From Spirosoma sp. (GTDB lineage: Bacteria; Bacteroidota; Bacteroidia; Cytophagales; Spirosomataceae): 13,540 nucleotides of DNA. Shown here in pieces: positions 1 to 6,910 of this stretch (its first letter is position 1; the number at the start of each line of letters is the position of its first letter). Location: NCBI GenBank assembly GCA_025351545.1, contig JANXVQ010000784.1:1-13540 (forward strand), given 5' to 3'. The position numbers and the translations under genes are program-made. The notes beneath the pieces are model-generated. The model was given only the letters and a program-made list of their open reading frames with translations. It was not told where the DNA came from and searched no databases.

Positions 1-24
1 CTATCTGACTGGCTTAACCACAAT

Positions 25-945
25 TTACTCCTCCCTTTCCTTAACTACACTTAAGAATGATTTCGGCACGGGTGCGTCGAAGCGCATGGATTCACCCGTT
101 ATTGGGTGCTCGAATGCCAATACCTCTGCGTGCAAACCCAGTCGGCCAATGGGATTGGTTTTAGCACCATACTTGACATCGCCTGCGATAGGGTGGTTAA
201 TGTCCTGCATATGCACCCGAATCTGATTTTTTCGCCCGGTTTCTAATTCAAGTTTCAGCAAGGCGTAATCGTCAGTAGCCTTCAAAACAGTATAATTCGT
301 GATGGACAGTTGTCCGTTATCCGGGTTCTGACTCGAATACACGATCAGGGCTTTGCTTTCGTGCAGATAGGACGTCAGGGTGCCTTGTTCCGGATTTGGC
401 ACACCTTCTACCAGGGCTATATACGTTCGTTCTTTGGTGGTTGCATTCCAGGATTCCTGCATGAGCCGCTGGACATGTTCACTTTTGGCGAACATCATAA
501 CGCCCGACGTCTCCCGGTCGAGTCGGTGGATGATGAATATCTTATTATTGGGATTTTGTTTCTTAACGTATTCACTCAGAATGCCATACGCAGTGCGATC
601 CCGTTCTTTGTTGGTCGCCATAGAAAGCAGCCCGGCCTGCTTGTTAATGACAATGATATGCACGTCTTCGTGCATAATTGTCAGGCCCCGGTATTGAGTG
701 GTTTCGGGGGCACGGCTGCCAGCAACGGTTACTACCTGCCCTGCCCGAAGAGGGTGGTTAAACTGTGTGTAAACTTTCCCGTCAATCAGAATCTGCTTGT
801 TACTAAGAAGGGATTTGATGTTGTTCCGGTTTTTATGCGGCAGTTGGGCGATCAAAAAAGTCATTAGTTCGGTGGGTTCCGAAACGGTCAGTGCGGCATT
901 GGTTCGTTGGCCGCGTTGTTTGCGGGGCTGGTCGGTGTTATCCAT
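25..945 (-). CDS. RluA-family RNA pseudouridine synthase with S4 domain
   Basis: This enzyme converts specific uridines in rRNA or tRNA to pseudouridine. Counting from the ATG at 945 (306 residues), an S4-like RNA-binding segment lies at about 25-75. The catalytic signature HRLDRETSG is at about 140-148, with the nucleophilic Asp at 143. The family motifs TGRKNQIRVHM (about 236-246) and GLHAEVLAFEHP (about 270-281) follow. Length and domain order are those of RluC/RluD-type enzymes; the exact target base cannot be told from sequence. The frame is open further upstream, with ATGs at 966 and 960 and a TTG at 1002. I chose 945 because it leaves a short basic tail before the S4 domain and because a TAnnTTTG promoter element sits just before it at 950-957. 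If that promoter is real the mRNA is nearly leaderless. The start is less certain than the family. Confidence 0.93.
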   Translation of the reverse strand: MDNTDQPRKQRGQRTNAALTVSEPTELMTFLIAQLPHKNRNNIKSLLSNKQILIDGKVYTQFNHPLRAGQVVTVAGSRAPETTQYRGLTIMHEDVHIIVINKQAGLLSMATNKERDRTAYGILSEYVKKQNPNNKIFIIHRLDRETSGVMMFAKSEHVQRLMQESWNATTKERTYIALVEGVPNPEQGTLTSYLHESKALIVYSSQNPDNGQLSITNYTVLKATDDYALLKLELETGRKNQIRVHMQDINHPIAGDVKYGAKTNPIGRLGLHAEVLAFEHPITGESMRFDAPVPKSFLSVVKEREE

Positions 946-949
946 ACGA

Positions 950-957
950 CAAAGGTA
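950..957 (-). promoter_or_regulatory. Candidate -7 element before the pseudouridine synthase
   Basis: TACCTTTG on the minus strand fits the Bacteroidota -7 pattern TAnnTTTG. It ends four bases before the ATG at 945, so transcription would begin at or next to the start codon. I see no TTG at the expected -33 distance, so this may be a chance match. Confidence 0.3.
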
Positions 958-1185
958 CATCTTCATTGCCGATCTTACTTGTCTGCTCTCCTTTCTTATC
1001 AATTCCTATTCAGCCAATCAGGGAAGCGGCTCATTTTTTTCTGCCGAGTTAGTCTGTCTCGCTCACGCTGGCCCTATACTATACGATAATCAGGCTTTAT
1101 CCTTCGCTCTAAAATACTGTGTCAGACTACTTTATGATATCGTAAATAACATATGAGACCGTATGCAATTACAATATCATTTTTA

Positions 1186-1203
1186 CCGGATTAGCAAATC
1201 CGG
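1186..1203 (-). terminator. Hairpin after the LytTR regulator gene
   Basis: A perfect 7-bp stem (CCGGATT/AATCCGG) with a 4-base loop lies 5 bases past the regulator stop codon at 1209. Its position suggests it ends the kinase-regulator transcript. In the direction of that gene it is followed by TAAAAA, not a run of T, so it is not a textbook intrinsic terminator and could instead protect the 3' end. The rest of the gap up to the pseudouridine synthase start holds no coding sequence that I can support. Confidence 0.5.
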
Positions 1204-1208
1204 GTGGA

Positions 1209-1985
1209 TTACTTCCCCAGCCACTCCTTAAATTCGGTCATTCGGTCGCCACTAACGAAGACTTCCTGGCGTGATTTAGGCGTTAGGTCCAGTTTGAGTT
1301 TGCCTGCCGAAAATGTGTGAATGGTTTGAATAGCAGGCAACGATACCAGGAACTGGCGACTGATTCGAAAAAAGTGTCTCGGGTTTAACACTTGCGTTAG
1401 TTTATCCAAACTATAATCGACGGGCAATGTCAGGCCATCTTTCGTAACGAGGAAAACGACTTTTTCTTCCAGATAAAAATACGCAATATCGGCGGTTTCG
1501 ATGCTTCGTATTTTAGTGCCCACCGTAATCATAAACCGTTCTTTATAGTCGGTCTGGTTCGATTTGCCAATTAGATGCAGCAGCGTTTCAATGTCGTGAG
1601 AGGTTGTTTTGGCTTGCCCAAACTGTTTTTTCAGGCGTTTAAATTTTTCTATAGCCGCCACCAACTCGTCGTAATTGATGGGTTTGAGCAAGTAGTCAAT
1701 ACTATTCACTTTGAACGCCTGAATCATGTATTCATCATAGGCCGTTGTAAAAATAACAGGTGTCGTAAGGTTTGTTTTCTCGAAAATGCGGAATCCTAAA
1801 TCATCTTCAAGGTGGATGTCCATAAATACTAAATCAACAGGAGTGCCCAACTCGTCAAACCAGGCCACCGCTTCGGCTACCGAAGGAATACGAGCCAGCA
1901 CCGTAATGGCCGGATCGTATTTGTGGAGCAAACTTTCAAGCCTTTTGGCTGTCAGGTTTTCGTCTTCGATGATAACTACGTTCAT
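1209..1985 (-). CDS. LytTR-family response regulator (receiver plus LytTR DNA-binding domain)
   Basis: This is a cytoplasmic transcription factor switched by phosphorylation, almost certainly by the histidine kinase encoded just upstream on the same strand. From the ATG at 1985 it has 258 residues. The receiver domain (1-115) shows the acidic pair E7/D8, the phospho-acceptor D56 in VDLVFMDIHL, T80 or T81, and K101 in LLKPI. The C-terminal part (about 145-258) is a LytTR domain, which binds short direct repeats in promoters; it includes the typical stretch around HFFRISRQFLVS. The frame is open to a possible start at 2039, but the residues before M19 of that version do not resemble a receiver domain, and MNVVIIEDEN is a normal receiver N-terminus. 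The 79-base space after the kinase gene contains an inverted repeat. Target genes cannot be named from this window. Confidence 0.95.
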   Translation of the reverse strand: MNVVIIEDENLTAKRLESLLHKYDPAITVLARIPSVAEAVAWFDELGTPVDLVFMDIHLEDDLGFRIFEKTNLTTPVIFTTAYDEYMIQAFKVNSIDYLLKPINYDELVAAIEKFKRLKKQFGQAKTTSHDIETLLHLIGKSNQTDYKERFMITVGTKIRSIETADIAYFYLEEKVVFLVTKDGLTLPVDYSLDKLTQVLNPRHFFRISRQFLVSLPAIQTIHTFSAGKLKLDLTPKSRQEVFVSGDRMTEFKEWLGK

Positions 1986-2004
1986 ATGCTTAAAGAGGGA
2001 ACGA

Positions 2005-2055
2005 ATGAACGAGCTAACGGTAAGTAACACGTCAGCCATTCGTTCGCTCGTTCAT
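2005..2055 (-). repeat. Inverted repeat between kinase and regulator genes
   Basis: ATGAACGAGC (2005-2014) and GCTCGTTCAT (2046-2055) are perfect 10-base inverted copies separated by 31 bases. A second pairing, AACGAATG (2000-2007) with CATTCGTT (2037-2044), overlaps the first, so the two are alternatives. The element lies between the kinase stop at 2065 and the regulator ATG at 1985, in the transcribed leader of the regulator. It could tune regulator translation, mark mRNA processing or act as a LytTR binding site. The role is unproven. Confidence 0.5.
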
Positions 2056-2064
2056 GGTTATGAG

Positions 2065-3198
2065 TTAAGTAAGCAGTGGAATTTTAATAACAAAGCTGCC
2101 TTCACTTTCGCCAACCCAAACGGGTCGATCGGTAAGCAGCGCATACCGGGTAATAATGTTTTGCAGTCCCATGCCTGTTGAGTTTTCTGACTGTGGGCGG
2201 GGTTGCAAATTGTTCTTGACAATTAAACAGTCGTCATCAAGCTGAATATGTACTTTCAGGGGCTCCTTTACCGACATTCGGTTGTGCTTTACTGCATTTT
2301 CCACCAGCAATTGCAAAGTTAACGGAGCAATGCTGTACCGGGTCTGGTCGGCTTCGGGCACATTGATAACCACGTCAAATTTGTTCTCGAAGCGAATATT
2401 CAGCAAAAAGCGATATGCCTGAATGAATTCCAATTCGGTTTTGAGCAGCACCCGCTCGTTGTCTTTCTGTTCCAGAATGTAGCGGTACGCCCGTGATAAC
2501 TGGTCAATGAATTTCTCCGACAACTCGGCATCAGCGTGAACTAATGACGACAATATGCTGAGACTGTTGAACAGAAAATGGGGGTTTACCTGGCTTTTGA
2601 GAGCCGCAAACTGGGCCTGTACATTCTCTTTTTCCAGCCGTTCTGCCCTCACCTGAACAACTTCTAACTGCCTGTATGCCCGTCGATTAGCGGCTAAATA
2701 AAAGGCTGACAGCATAGCCATCACCGTCAGGCCGTTGTTTACACGTCTTCGCTGGTCGCTCCGTTTGCGTCGTTCTTCAGAAACAGGCAGTGGCGTTGCC
2801 GGGCGCGGCTGACGGATTTCCTGTTCGCGATAAATTCCAAATCGTTTTTCCAGCGTATCGTCTACACTATGCCAGATCATGTAAAAAGCGATATTAAATA
2901 CAACCGCCATCGCACTGGCCATGGCCAGTGTTGCCAGCTGGGCCGGCATTTTAAATTCAATTAAGAATCCCTCACCAAAACGATTGAAAAGCCGTTGTTG
3001 AAGCCACTCCGTTACGGTGATCCAGGCGTAGAAAAACAAAATATTCAGAATGATTTCCAGTATCCAGAACGGTATGTTCCGGGCCATAAACAGCCAGTTC
3101 AACGACGATAAATTGACGTATAAGCGAATGGGCCAGTAAATAACGAACACGCTTATGGCGAGTTGCCACTTTTGCGAAGTCGTCAGGCGGTAGGACAT
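2065..3198 (-). CDS. LytS-type membrane sensor histidine kinase
   Basis: This is an inner-membrane sensor kinase of the HisKA_5TM/LytS class (His_kinase plus HATPase), 377 residues. Hydrophobic stretches at about 12-30, 43-64, 87-110 and 154-171 are the likely membrane segments. A short coiled-coil-like linker (about 172-200) leads to the phosphorylation motif NPHFLFNSL (205-213) with phospho-acceptor H207. The ATP-binding half has the N box LVENAVKH (298-305, N301) and the G box TGMGLQNI (341-348). Between the third and fourth hydrophobic stretches lies a Pro/Arg-rich, highly charged loop (about 120-153), likely cytoplasmic. No extracellular ligand-binding domain is present, so the signal is probably sensed in or at the membrane. 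The LytTR regulator follows on the same strand and is the natural partner. The ATG at 3198 is well placed behind a candidate promoter. Confidence 0.95.
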   Translation of the reverse strand: MSYRLTTSQKWQLAISVFVIYWPIRLYVNLSSLNWLFMARNIPFWILEIILNILFFYAWITVTEWLQQRLFNRFGEGFLIEFKMPAQLATLAMASAMAVVFNIAFYMIWHSVDDTLEKRFGIYREQEIRQPRPATPLPVSEERRKRSDQRRRVNNGLTVMAMLSAFYLAANRRAYRQLEVVQVRAERLEKENVQAQFAALKSQVNPHFLFNSLSILSSLVHADAELSEKFIDQLSRAYRYILEQKDNERVLLKTELEFIQAYRFLLNIRFENKFDVVINVPEADQTRYSIAPLTLQLLVENAVKHNRMSVKEPLKVHIQLDDDCLIVKNNLQPRPQSENSTGMGLQNIITRYALLTDRPVWVGESEGSFVIKIPLLT

Positions 3199-3217
3199 GG
3201 GAAGTTGGGTTTACAAA

Positions 3218-3246
3218 CAAAACTACTTATTACAGGCAAACGGCAA
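3218..3246 (-). promoter_or_regulatory. Candidate promoter of the kinase-regulator operon
   Basis: On the minus strand a TTG (3244-3246, inside a T-rich run) is followed after 18 bases by TAGTTTTG (3218-3225). This matches the Bacteroidota -33/-7 pattern TTG-N(18-21)-TAnnTTTG. It would give a leader of roughly a dozen bases before the ATG at 3198. Confidence 0.55.
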
Positions 3247-3391
3247 AAAAGAAACAGGCGGAATGCCGATTTCGGGAATCTGAATGACGCCATTATGTTT
3301 ATGAACAAAAGGCCACTAATTTCTAAGCAGACTGGGCATCAACAAAAAAGCCTTCATAACAACGTCATTATCAACGATAGAACCGAATGCC

Positions 3392-3399
3392 TACATTTG
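3392..3399 (+). promoter_or_regulatory. Candidate -7 element of the SdiA-regulated-type lipoprotein
   Basis: TACATTTG on the plus strand fits TAnnTTTG and lies 18 bases before the ATG at 3418. The only -33 candidate is a weak TTA at 3368-3370. It is divergent from the kinase promoter, and I see no further gene in the space between them. Confidence 0.4.
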
Positions 3400-3417
3400 C
3401 CCAAAACCTATTTGCTC

Positions 3418-4251
3418 ATGAATCGTCTTTTCTTTGGAATACTGCTGCTTCTGACGGGCTGTGGCCCCTCGTCCAAAAAAACTGAAAAAACCGAAACCAG
3501 TACGTCTGCACAAGACTTCAAACTTCCTTACCGGCTCACAACACCCAATGAAAATTACACGCTGCCTAAAGAACTCAAAGAAATATCGGGCCTGACGTAT
3601 TATAAAGAGGAGAAGCTCCTTTGCGTTCAGGACGAAGAAGCCGTAGTGTATGTTTTCGACACGAAGAAAGGGAAAGTAGTAGAGGATTTTGGCTTCGGTG
3701 GATACGGCGATTTTGAGGGTATCGAGTATGTTGATGGCCAGGTCCACGTGCTTGAAAGCAACGGAACGTTATTCCAGTTTAAACCCGAATCAACGCAAAT
3801 TGAGAAGACAAAAACCGATTTGCCCAAGAAAACCGAGGTAGAAGGGCTGGGCTATGACCCCAAAATTAAACGGCTTCTTATTGCCGTTAAAAACGGTAAA
3901 GGATCGAGCGACAAAGCCGTTTATTCATTCGATCTACTGAACCGGGCCGTTTATAAAGAAATGAGCCTGAGTGACGAGCAACTGAAGGGGGCGGGTATTG
4001 ACCCGAAAACATTTAAACCGTCGGGCATTGCTGTACATCCCATAACGGGGGAATGGTATATGCTGACCTCCGCCGGAAAACGCTTGCTCATTACGAACCA
4101 AAAAGCCAATATTATTTATTCTGAACCGCTCGACCCGAAGGCCTTTCGCCAGCCCGAAGGCATTTGTTTCGCGCCAAACGGCGATTTATACATTTCCAGC
4201 GAGGGAGATGGGGGCAAAGGTTACATTCTTAAGTTTACCTATCAGAAATAG
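3418..4251 (+). CDS. SdiA-regulated-family (PF06977-like) lipoprotein
   Basis: This is a predicted exported lipoprotein of 277 residues with a beta-propeller-like fold. The N-terminus has a short hydrophobic signal ending in the lipobox LLTGC, with C15 as the lipidated residue, then a Ser/Thr/Lys-rich linker to about residue 33. The rest carries repeated blade-like motifs: EISGLTYY (55-62), GDFEGIEYVDG (97-107), VEGLGYD (141-147), PSGIAVHPITGEW (201-213) and QPEGICFAPNGDLYISSEG (245-263). These resemble the SdiA-regulated domain and NHL/phytase-like propellers. The biochemical function of this family in Bacteroidota is not established; the name comes from an enterobacterial member under SdiA control and should not be read as quorum sensing here. 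The open frame extends upstream to 3163, but the lipoprotein signal and the -7 element at 3392 fix the start at 3418. Confidence 0.85.
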   Translation: MNRLFFGILLLLTGCGPSSKKTEKTETSTSAQDFKLPYRLTTPNENYTLPKELKEISGLTYYKEEKLLCVQDEEAVVYVFDTKKGKVVEDFGFGGYGDFEGIEYVDGQVHVLESNGTLFQFKPESTQIEKTKTDLPKKTEVEGLGYDPKIKRLLIAVKNGKGSSDKAVYSFDLLNRAVYKEMSLSDEQLKGAGIDPKTFKPSGIAVHPITGEWYMLTSAGKRLLITNQKANIIYSEPLDPKAFRQPEGICFAPNGDLYISSEGDGGKGYILKFTYQK

Positions 4252-4265
4252 GCGATCGAGCCGGA

Positions 4266-4326
4266 AACCGTTTTCCTGATCGGTGGTAGCCTCTAAAGTT
4301 TGCCACCATCGATCAGGAAAACGGTT
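4266..4326. terminator. Bidirectional hairpin terminator between convergent genes
   Basis: A perfect 17-bp inverted repeat (4266-4282 with 4310-4326) surrounds a 27-base centre. The stem continues inward for about 7 more positions with one G-T wobble and one mismatch, leaving a loop near 4291-4300. The arms contain TTTTCC/GGAAAA. It sits between the lipoprotein gene (plus, stop 4251) and the aquaporin gene (minus), and its right arm covers two bases of the aquaporin stop codon (4325-4327). It can form on both strands and probably ends both transcripts. Confidence 0.8.
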
Positions 4327-5038
4327 ATTGAAGCTCAGGCGCAACGGCATTTTCAAATACGCCTTTCCAGACGAAGGCAGCCAGAAGACCACCAACAACA
4401 GGAGCCACCATAAACAACCATACTTGTTGTAATGCTTTTCCGCCGGCAAAAATAGCCGGGCCGAAACTACGGGCAGGATTAACCGAAGTGCCCGTAATGG
4501 GAATGGCCACCAGGTGAATCAATACCAGGGTTAAGCCAATGGCCAAACCCGCCATCGTATTGTTTCCCCATTTCGCCGTCGTTTTAAAAATGACCAGCAG
4601 AAACAAAAAAGTTAGCACGACTTCGGCAATGAAGGCCGATGTGGTGTTGTAGGCTCCCAAATAGCCCGGCCCCCATCCGTTGGAACCCAGTGCCCATTCG
4701 CCCATCATAAAACCGGGCGCACCACTTTGGATAATATATAAAATTCCCGACGCTAGCGTAGCCCCAACAAATTGAGCGATAATGTACCCGATTGCATCGC
4801 TGCCTTTAATTTTACCCGCTGCCAACATGGAAATCGTGATGGCAGGATTGATGTGACAACCGGAAATGGGTCCAATGGCGTAGGCCATTACAACGACGGT
4901 TAAGCCAAAGGCAAACGAAATACCCAACAAACCGATACCGGCGGGTCCGCTTGACGAAATGCCTGAGACGCCTGCGGCCCCACAGCCAAAGAAGACTAAG
5001 GAGAATGTCCCAATTAGTTCAGCTAAATACTTTTTCAT
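4325..5038 (-). CDS. aqpZ: AqpZ-like water channel (MIP family)
   Basis: This inner-membrane channel, expected to be tetrameric, conducts water across the membrane. The 237 residues cover the whole family length with six membrane helices. Both half-helix signatures are present: HINPAIT (NPA at 64-66) and SVNPARS (NPA at 187-189). The aromatic/arginine selectivity filter matches E. coli AqpZ with an offset of one residue: F44, H175, T184 and R190. This set is typical of narrow, water-selective channels, not of glycerol facilitators, which normally carry a small residue in place of the His. The start is MKKYLAELIGTF, the usual N-terminus. Upstream on the same strand is the ABC permease (88 bases away), with a palindrome in the gap, so the gene is probably transcribed on its own. 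Its role in osmotic adaptation is inferred from the family. Confidence 0.93.
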   Translation of the reverse strand: MKKYLAELIGTFSLVFFGCGAAGVSGISSSGPAGIGLLGISFAFGLTVVVMAYAIGPISGCHINPAITISMLAAGKIKGSDAIGYIIAQFVGATLASGILYIIQSGAPGFMMGEWALGSNGWGPGYLGAYNTTSAFIAEVVLTFLFLLVIFKTTAKWGNNTMAGLAIGLTLVLIHLVAIPITGTSVNPARSFGPAIFAGGKALQQVWLFMVAPVVGGLLAAFVWKGVFENAVAPELQ

Positions 5039-5068
5039 TGAATGATGGATTACATGATAATTACTGAA

Positions 5069-5086
5069 ACTTAGGACGACCTAAGT
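5069..5086 (-). promoter_or_regulatory. Palindrome in the aquaporin leader (operator or terminator)
   Basis: ACTTAGG and CCTAAGT form a perfect 7-bp stem around a 4-base loop. TTACT (5061-5065) and AGTAA (5093-5097) can add an outer stem across an uneven internal loop. It lies between the permease stop (5126) and the aquaporin ATG (5038). It may end the permease transcript or be an operator for the aquaporin. A weak TAAGTTTC (one mismatch to TAnnTTTG) overlaps its left side on the minus strand, without a good -33. Confidence 0.35.
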
Positions 5087-5125
5087 CACTATAGTAACAG
5101 TATCCATCTAATTCCCCTGCGAGAA

Positions 5126-6352
5126 TTATTTCTTGAAGGCCAATGCCTTTACCGGCTGAATCCGGTTGATGATGACGGTCGACAACCACAGTACCAGACC
5201 AATTAACAACAGGGTGGCTCCATTCAGGGCCAGAATTGACGTCCAGTCCCAGGCAATCGGGACATAGCTGACGAAGAAATTTTTGGGGTCGAGTGAAATC
5301 AATTTAAAGCGCTCCTGAAGGAAGCAGATTGATAACCCAACGACATTACCGATGAGCAGACCCCAGCCAACCATATTCAGCCCGACAAAGACAAACATGC
5401 GCCGGATGAGCGCGTTGTTGCTACCAAGTGCTTTTAGCAGGCCAATCATTGGGGTTCGTTCCATCATCAGCACCAGCAGTACCGATACCATATTGAAGGA
5501 GGCCACAAACGTAATCAGTGTTAGCAGGATGACCATGTTTCGGTCGAGCAGCAGCATCCAGTCGAAGAGTGGTCGGTACTGGTCCGTTACCCGAGTCAGA
5601 CGCATGTCGGGTGTCATAACCTCGAAAATATTGTCGGCTGCGGATTTCAATTGATCGAAATCGTTCACGAAAATTTCGTAGCTCCCCACCGAATCGGGTC
5701 CCCAATGATTTAGTCGTTGAACGAGCCGGATATCGCCCAGCGCAATCGTCTTATCGACTTCTTCCAGGCCTGTTTCGTAAATACCCACGACCGTCATTTT
5801 GCGGGCACGTGGTGGGTTTCCCAGGAAATATAATGGTACAGATTCACCAACGCCTACCTTCAACTGAGTAGCCATGAGCTTGCTTAATAACAGTTGAGTT
5901 GAGCCCGAACCCGTATCAGCCCCAACAACGGGCACTTTCCCAGCTATTAGAGATCCTCGAAACAAGTTCCAATCGTAATCCTTACCTACGCCTTTCAGGA
6001 TTACGCCGGTTAGTTCTTCGGGGGTTTTTAAAATGCCCGCTTTCAGGGCCACAGCCTGAATATGCCGAACGCCCGGAATCCGGGTGCTATCGCGGTAAAG
6101 GTTTGTACTGAGCGGCAGAGCCGTTTCTTCGTAGGATGCATTGTTAGTAAACTTACTGACCTGCAAATGCGCACCAAACAAAAAAATCTTTTGCTCAATG
6201 GTACGCTTGTAGCCAAATAAGACGGCAAACGCCACAATTAAAATGGCTAGCCCGAGGGCTATACTGGCTATGCCAACGCGCGTAACGGTTGCCGAAAAGC
6301 TGCCCTCGGGTGCGTGCCGAACTTTACGGGCTAAAAAAACAGGAACGTTCAA
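5126..6352 (-). CDS. LolC/LolE-type ABC transporter permease (FtsX-like)
   Basis: This is an inner-membrane permease of the LolCE/MacB-FtsX superfamily, 408 residues. The N-terminal motif (PVFLARK) leads to membrane helix 1 (about 27-47), then a large periplasmic domain (about 50-270), then three helices (about 273-297, 318-345 and 374-396). The cytoplasmic coupling segment MMERTPMIGLLKALGS (296-311), which contacts the ATPase, is well preserved, as is the final PVKAL. In Proteobacteria the LolCDE complex moves lipoproteins from the inner membrane to the carrier LolA. Bacteroidota usually have a single LolC-like permease that would act as a homodimer, and this is the likely role here. The ATPase (LolD) is not in the window. 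The start codon is TTG: no in-frame ATG lies between it and the upstream stop near 6419-6421, and homologous N-termini begin at about this point. Confidence 0.88.
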   Translation of the reverse strand: MNVPVFLARKVRHAPEGSFSATVTRVGIASIALGLAILIVAFAVLFGYKRTIEQKIFLFGAHLQVSKFTNNASYEETALPLSTNLYRDSTRIPGVRHIQAVALKAGILKTPEELTGVILKGVGKDYDWNLFRGSLIAGKVPVVGADTGSGSTQLLLSKLMATQLKVGVGESVPLYFLGNPPRARKMTVVGIYETGLEEVDKTIALGDIRLVQRLNHWGPDSVGSYEIFVNDFDQLKSAADNIFEVMTPDMRLTRVTDQYRPLFDWMLLLDRNMVILLTLITFVASFNMVSVLLVLMMERTPMIGLLKALGSNNALIRRMFVFVGLNMVGWGLLIGNVVGLSICFLQERFKLISLDPKNFFVSYVPIAWDWTSILALNGATLLLIGLVLWLSTVIINRIQPVKALAFKK

Positions 6353-6495
6353 AATCAGTGGGTAGTCAATACAGAGCCATCCGGGCGGCTCCGGGTTACT
6401 AATGTAAATAAAAAGTCCTCATCAGCTTATAGCTGTTGGCTAAGGGCCACACAGGTGGCTTTAAATTAACTAACAACCAAAACCTGTTTTGTTAT

Positions 6496-6503
6496 CAAAC
6501 GTA
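6496..6503 (-). promoter_or_regulatory. Candidate -7 element of the ABC permease gene
   Basis: TACGTTTG on the minus strand fits TAnnTTTG. No clear TTG lies at the -33 distance. If used, the permease mRNA would have a leader of about 135-140 bases containing the small hairpins at 6423-6459. Confidence 0.3.
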
Positions 6504-6865
6504 AAAGTAAGAGTTTTGTCAGACGCTCTTCGTGCTTTCTGCTATGACTTTGTTGACAGAACTATTTTTATGGGCTTAACTGTACTGACTATCGCGTGTT
6601 TGGCATAACCAAACCGGGCTAAAACGATATCCATCATTGAGACCAGTGCAGACCAAATGAGTCTAGCCCAATTTGTGCAATCTTACTTTCCACACACTCG
6701 TCTATTGCAACGAAATTAATGTATTGAACGTACTAACGATGTAACTCCTCCACATACAGGTGTTACCTTACCTTTCCCTGATTAATCTTTTCCTCTTTTG
6801 TAACTGCTCATCGCCTGATTAGCGTTGTTTTCACATCTTTATACCAAATAGTAAACTCAATTGAC

Positions 6866-6873
6866 TATCTTTG
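6866..6873 (+). promoter_or_regulatory. Candidate -7 element of the DUF5686 gene
   Basis: TATCTTTG fits TAnnTTTG and lies 37 bases before the ATG at 6911, giving a leader of about 30 bases. The -33 region has no TTG at the usual distance. Confidence 0.4.
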
Positions 6874-6910
6874 AGGCAACAGAATTAAGACTTGTTCGTC
6901 TAATGATTGA

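Larger units (their letters stand above)
6353..6910. other. 558-base intergenic region, no gene recognised
   Basis: This stretch lies between two divergently transcribed envelope genes. I find no tRNA, no recognisable riboswitch and no coding frame with family resemblance. It does hold candidate promoters for both flanking genes (6496-6503 minus, 6866-6873 plus) and several small hairpins: CAGCT/AGCTG at 6423-6435, GCCAC/GTGGC at 6446-6459, GTTTGG/CCAAAC at 6598-6614, and a GC-rich one near 6374-6392 in the permease leader. A distant pair, GGGCTA (6616-6621) and TAGCCC (6664-6669), could enclose a folded segment. An unannotated small RNA is possible but unproven. Confidence 0.6.

Noticed and set aside
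310..1156. Plus-strand open frames opposite the pseudouridine synthase and its upstream gap
   Set aside because: They are antisense to a well-supported gene, have no family resemblance and overlap one another in different frames.
3163..3417. Longer N-terminus for the lipoprotein gene
   Set aside because: The extra residues overlap the kinase start and promoter on the other strand and would bury the lipoprotein signal, which must be at the N-terminus.
4186..4449. Minus-strand 87-codon frame overlapping the aquaporin 3' end
   Set aside because: It runs through the terminator hairpin and the aquaporin C-terminus in another frame and has no recognisable domain.
6570..6608. Twelve-codon frame that could be a leader peptide
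   Set aside because: Too short to support, no clear promoter or start signal, and more than 300 bases from the next gene; kept only as a note in the intergenic finding.
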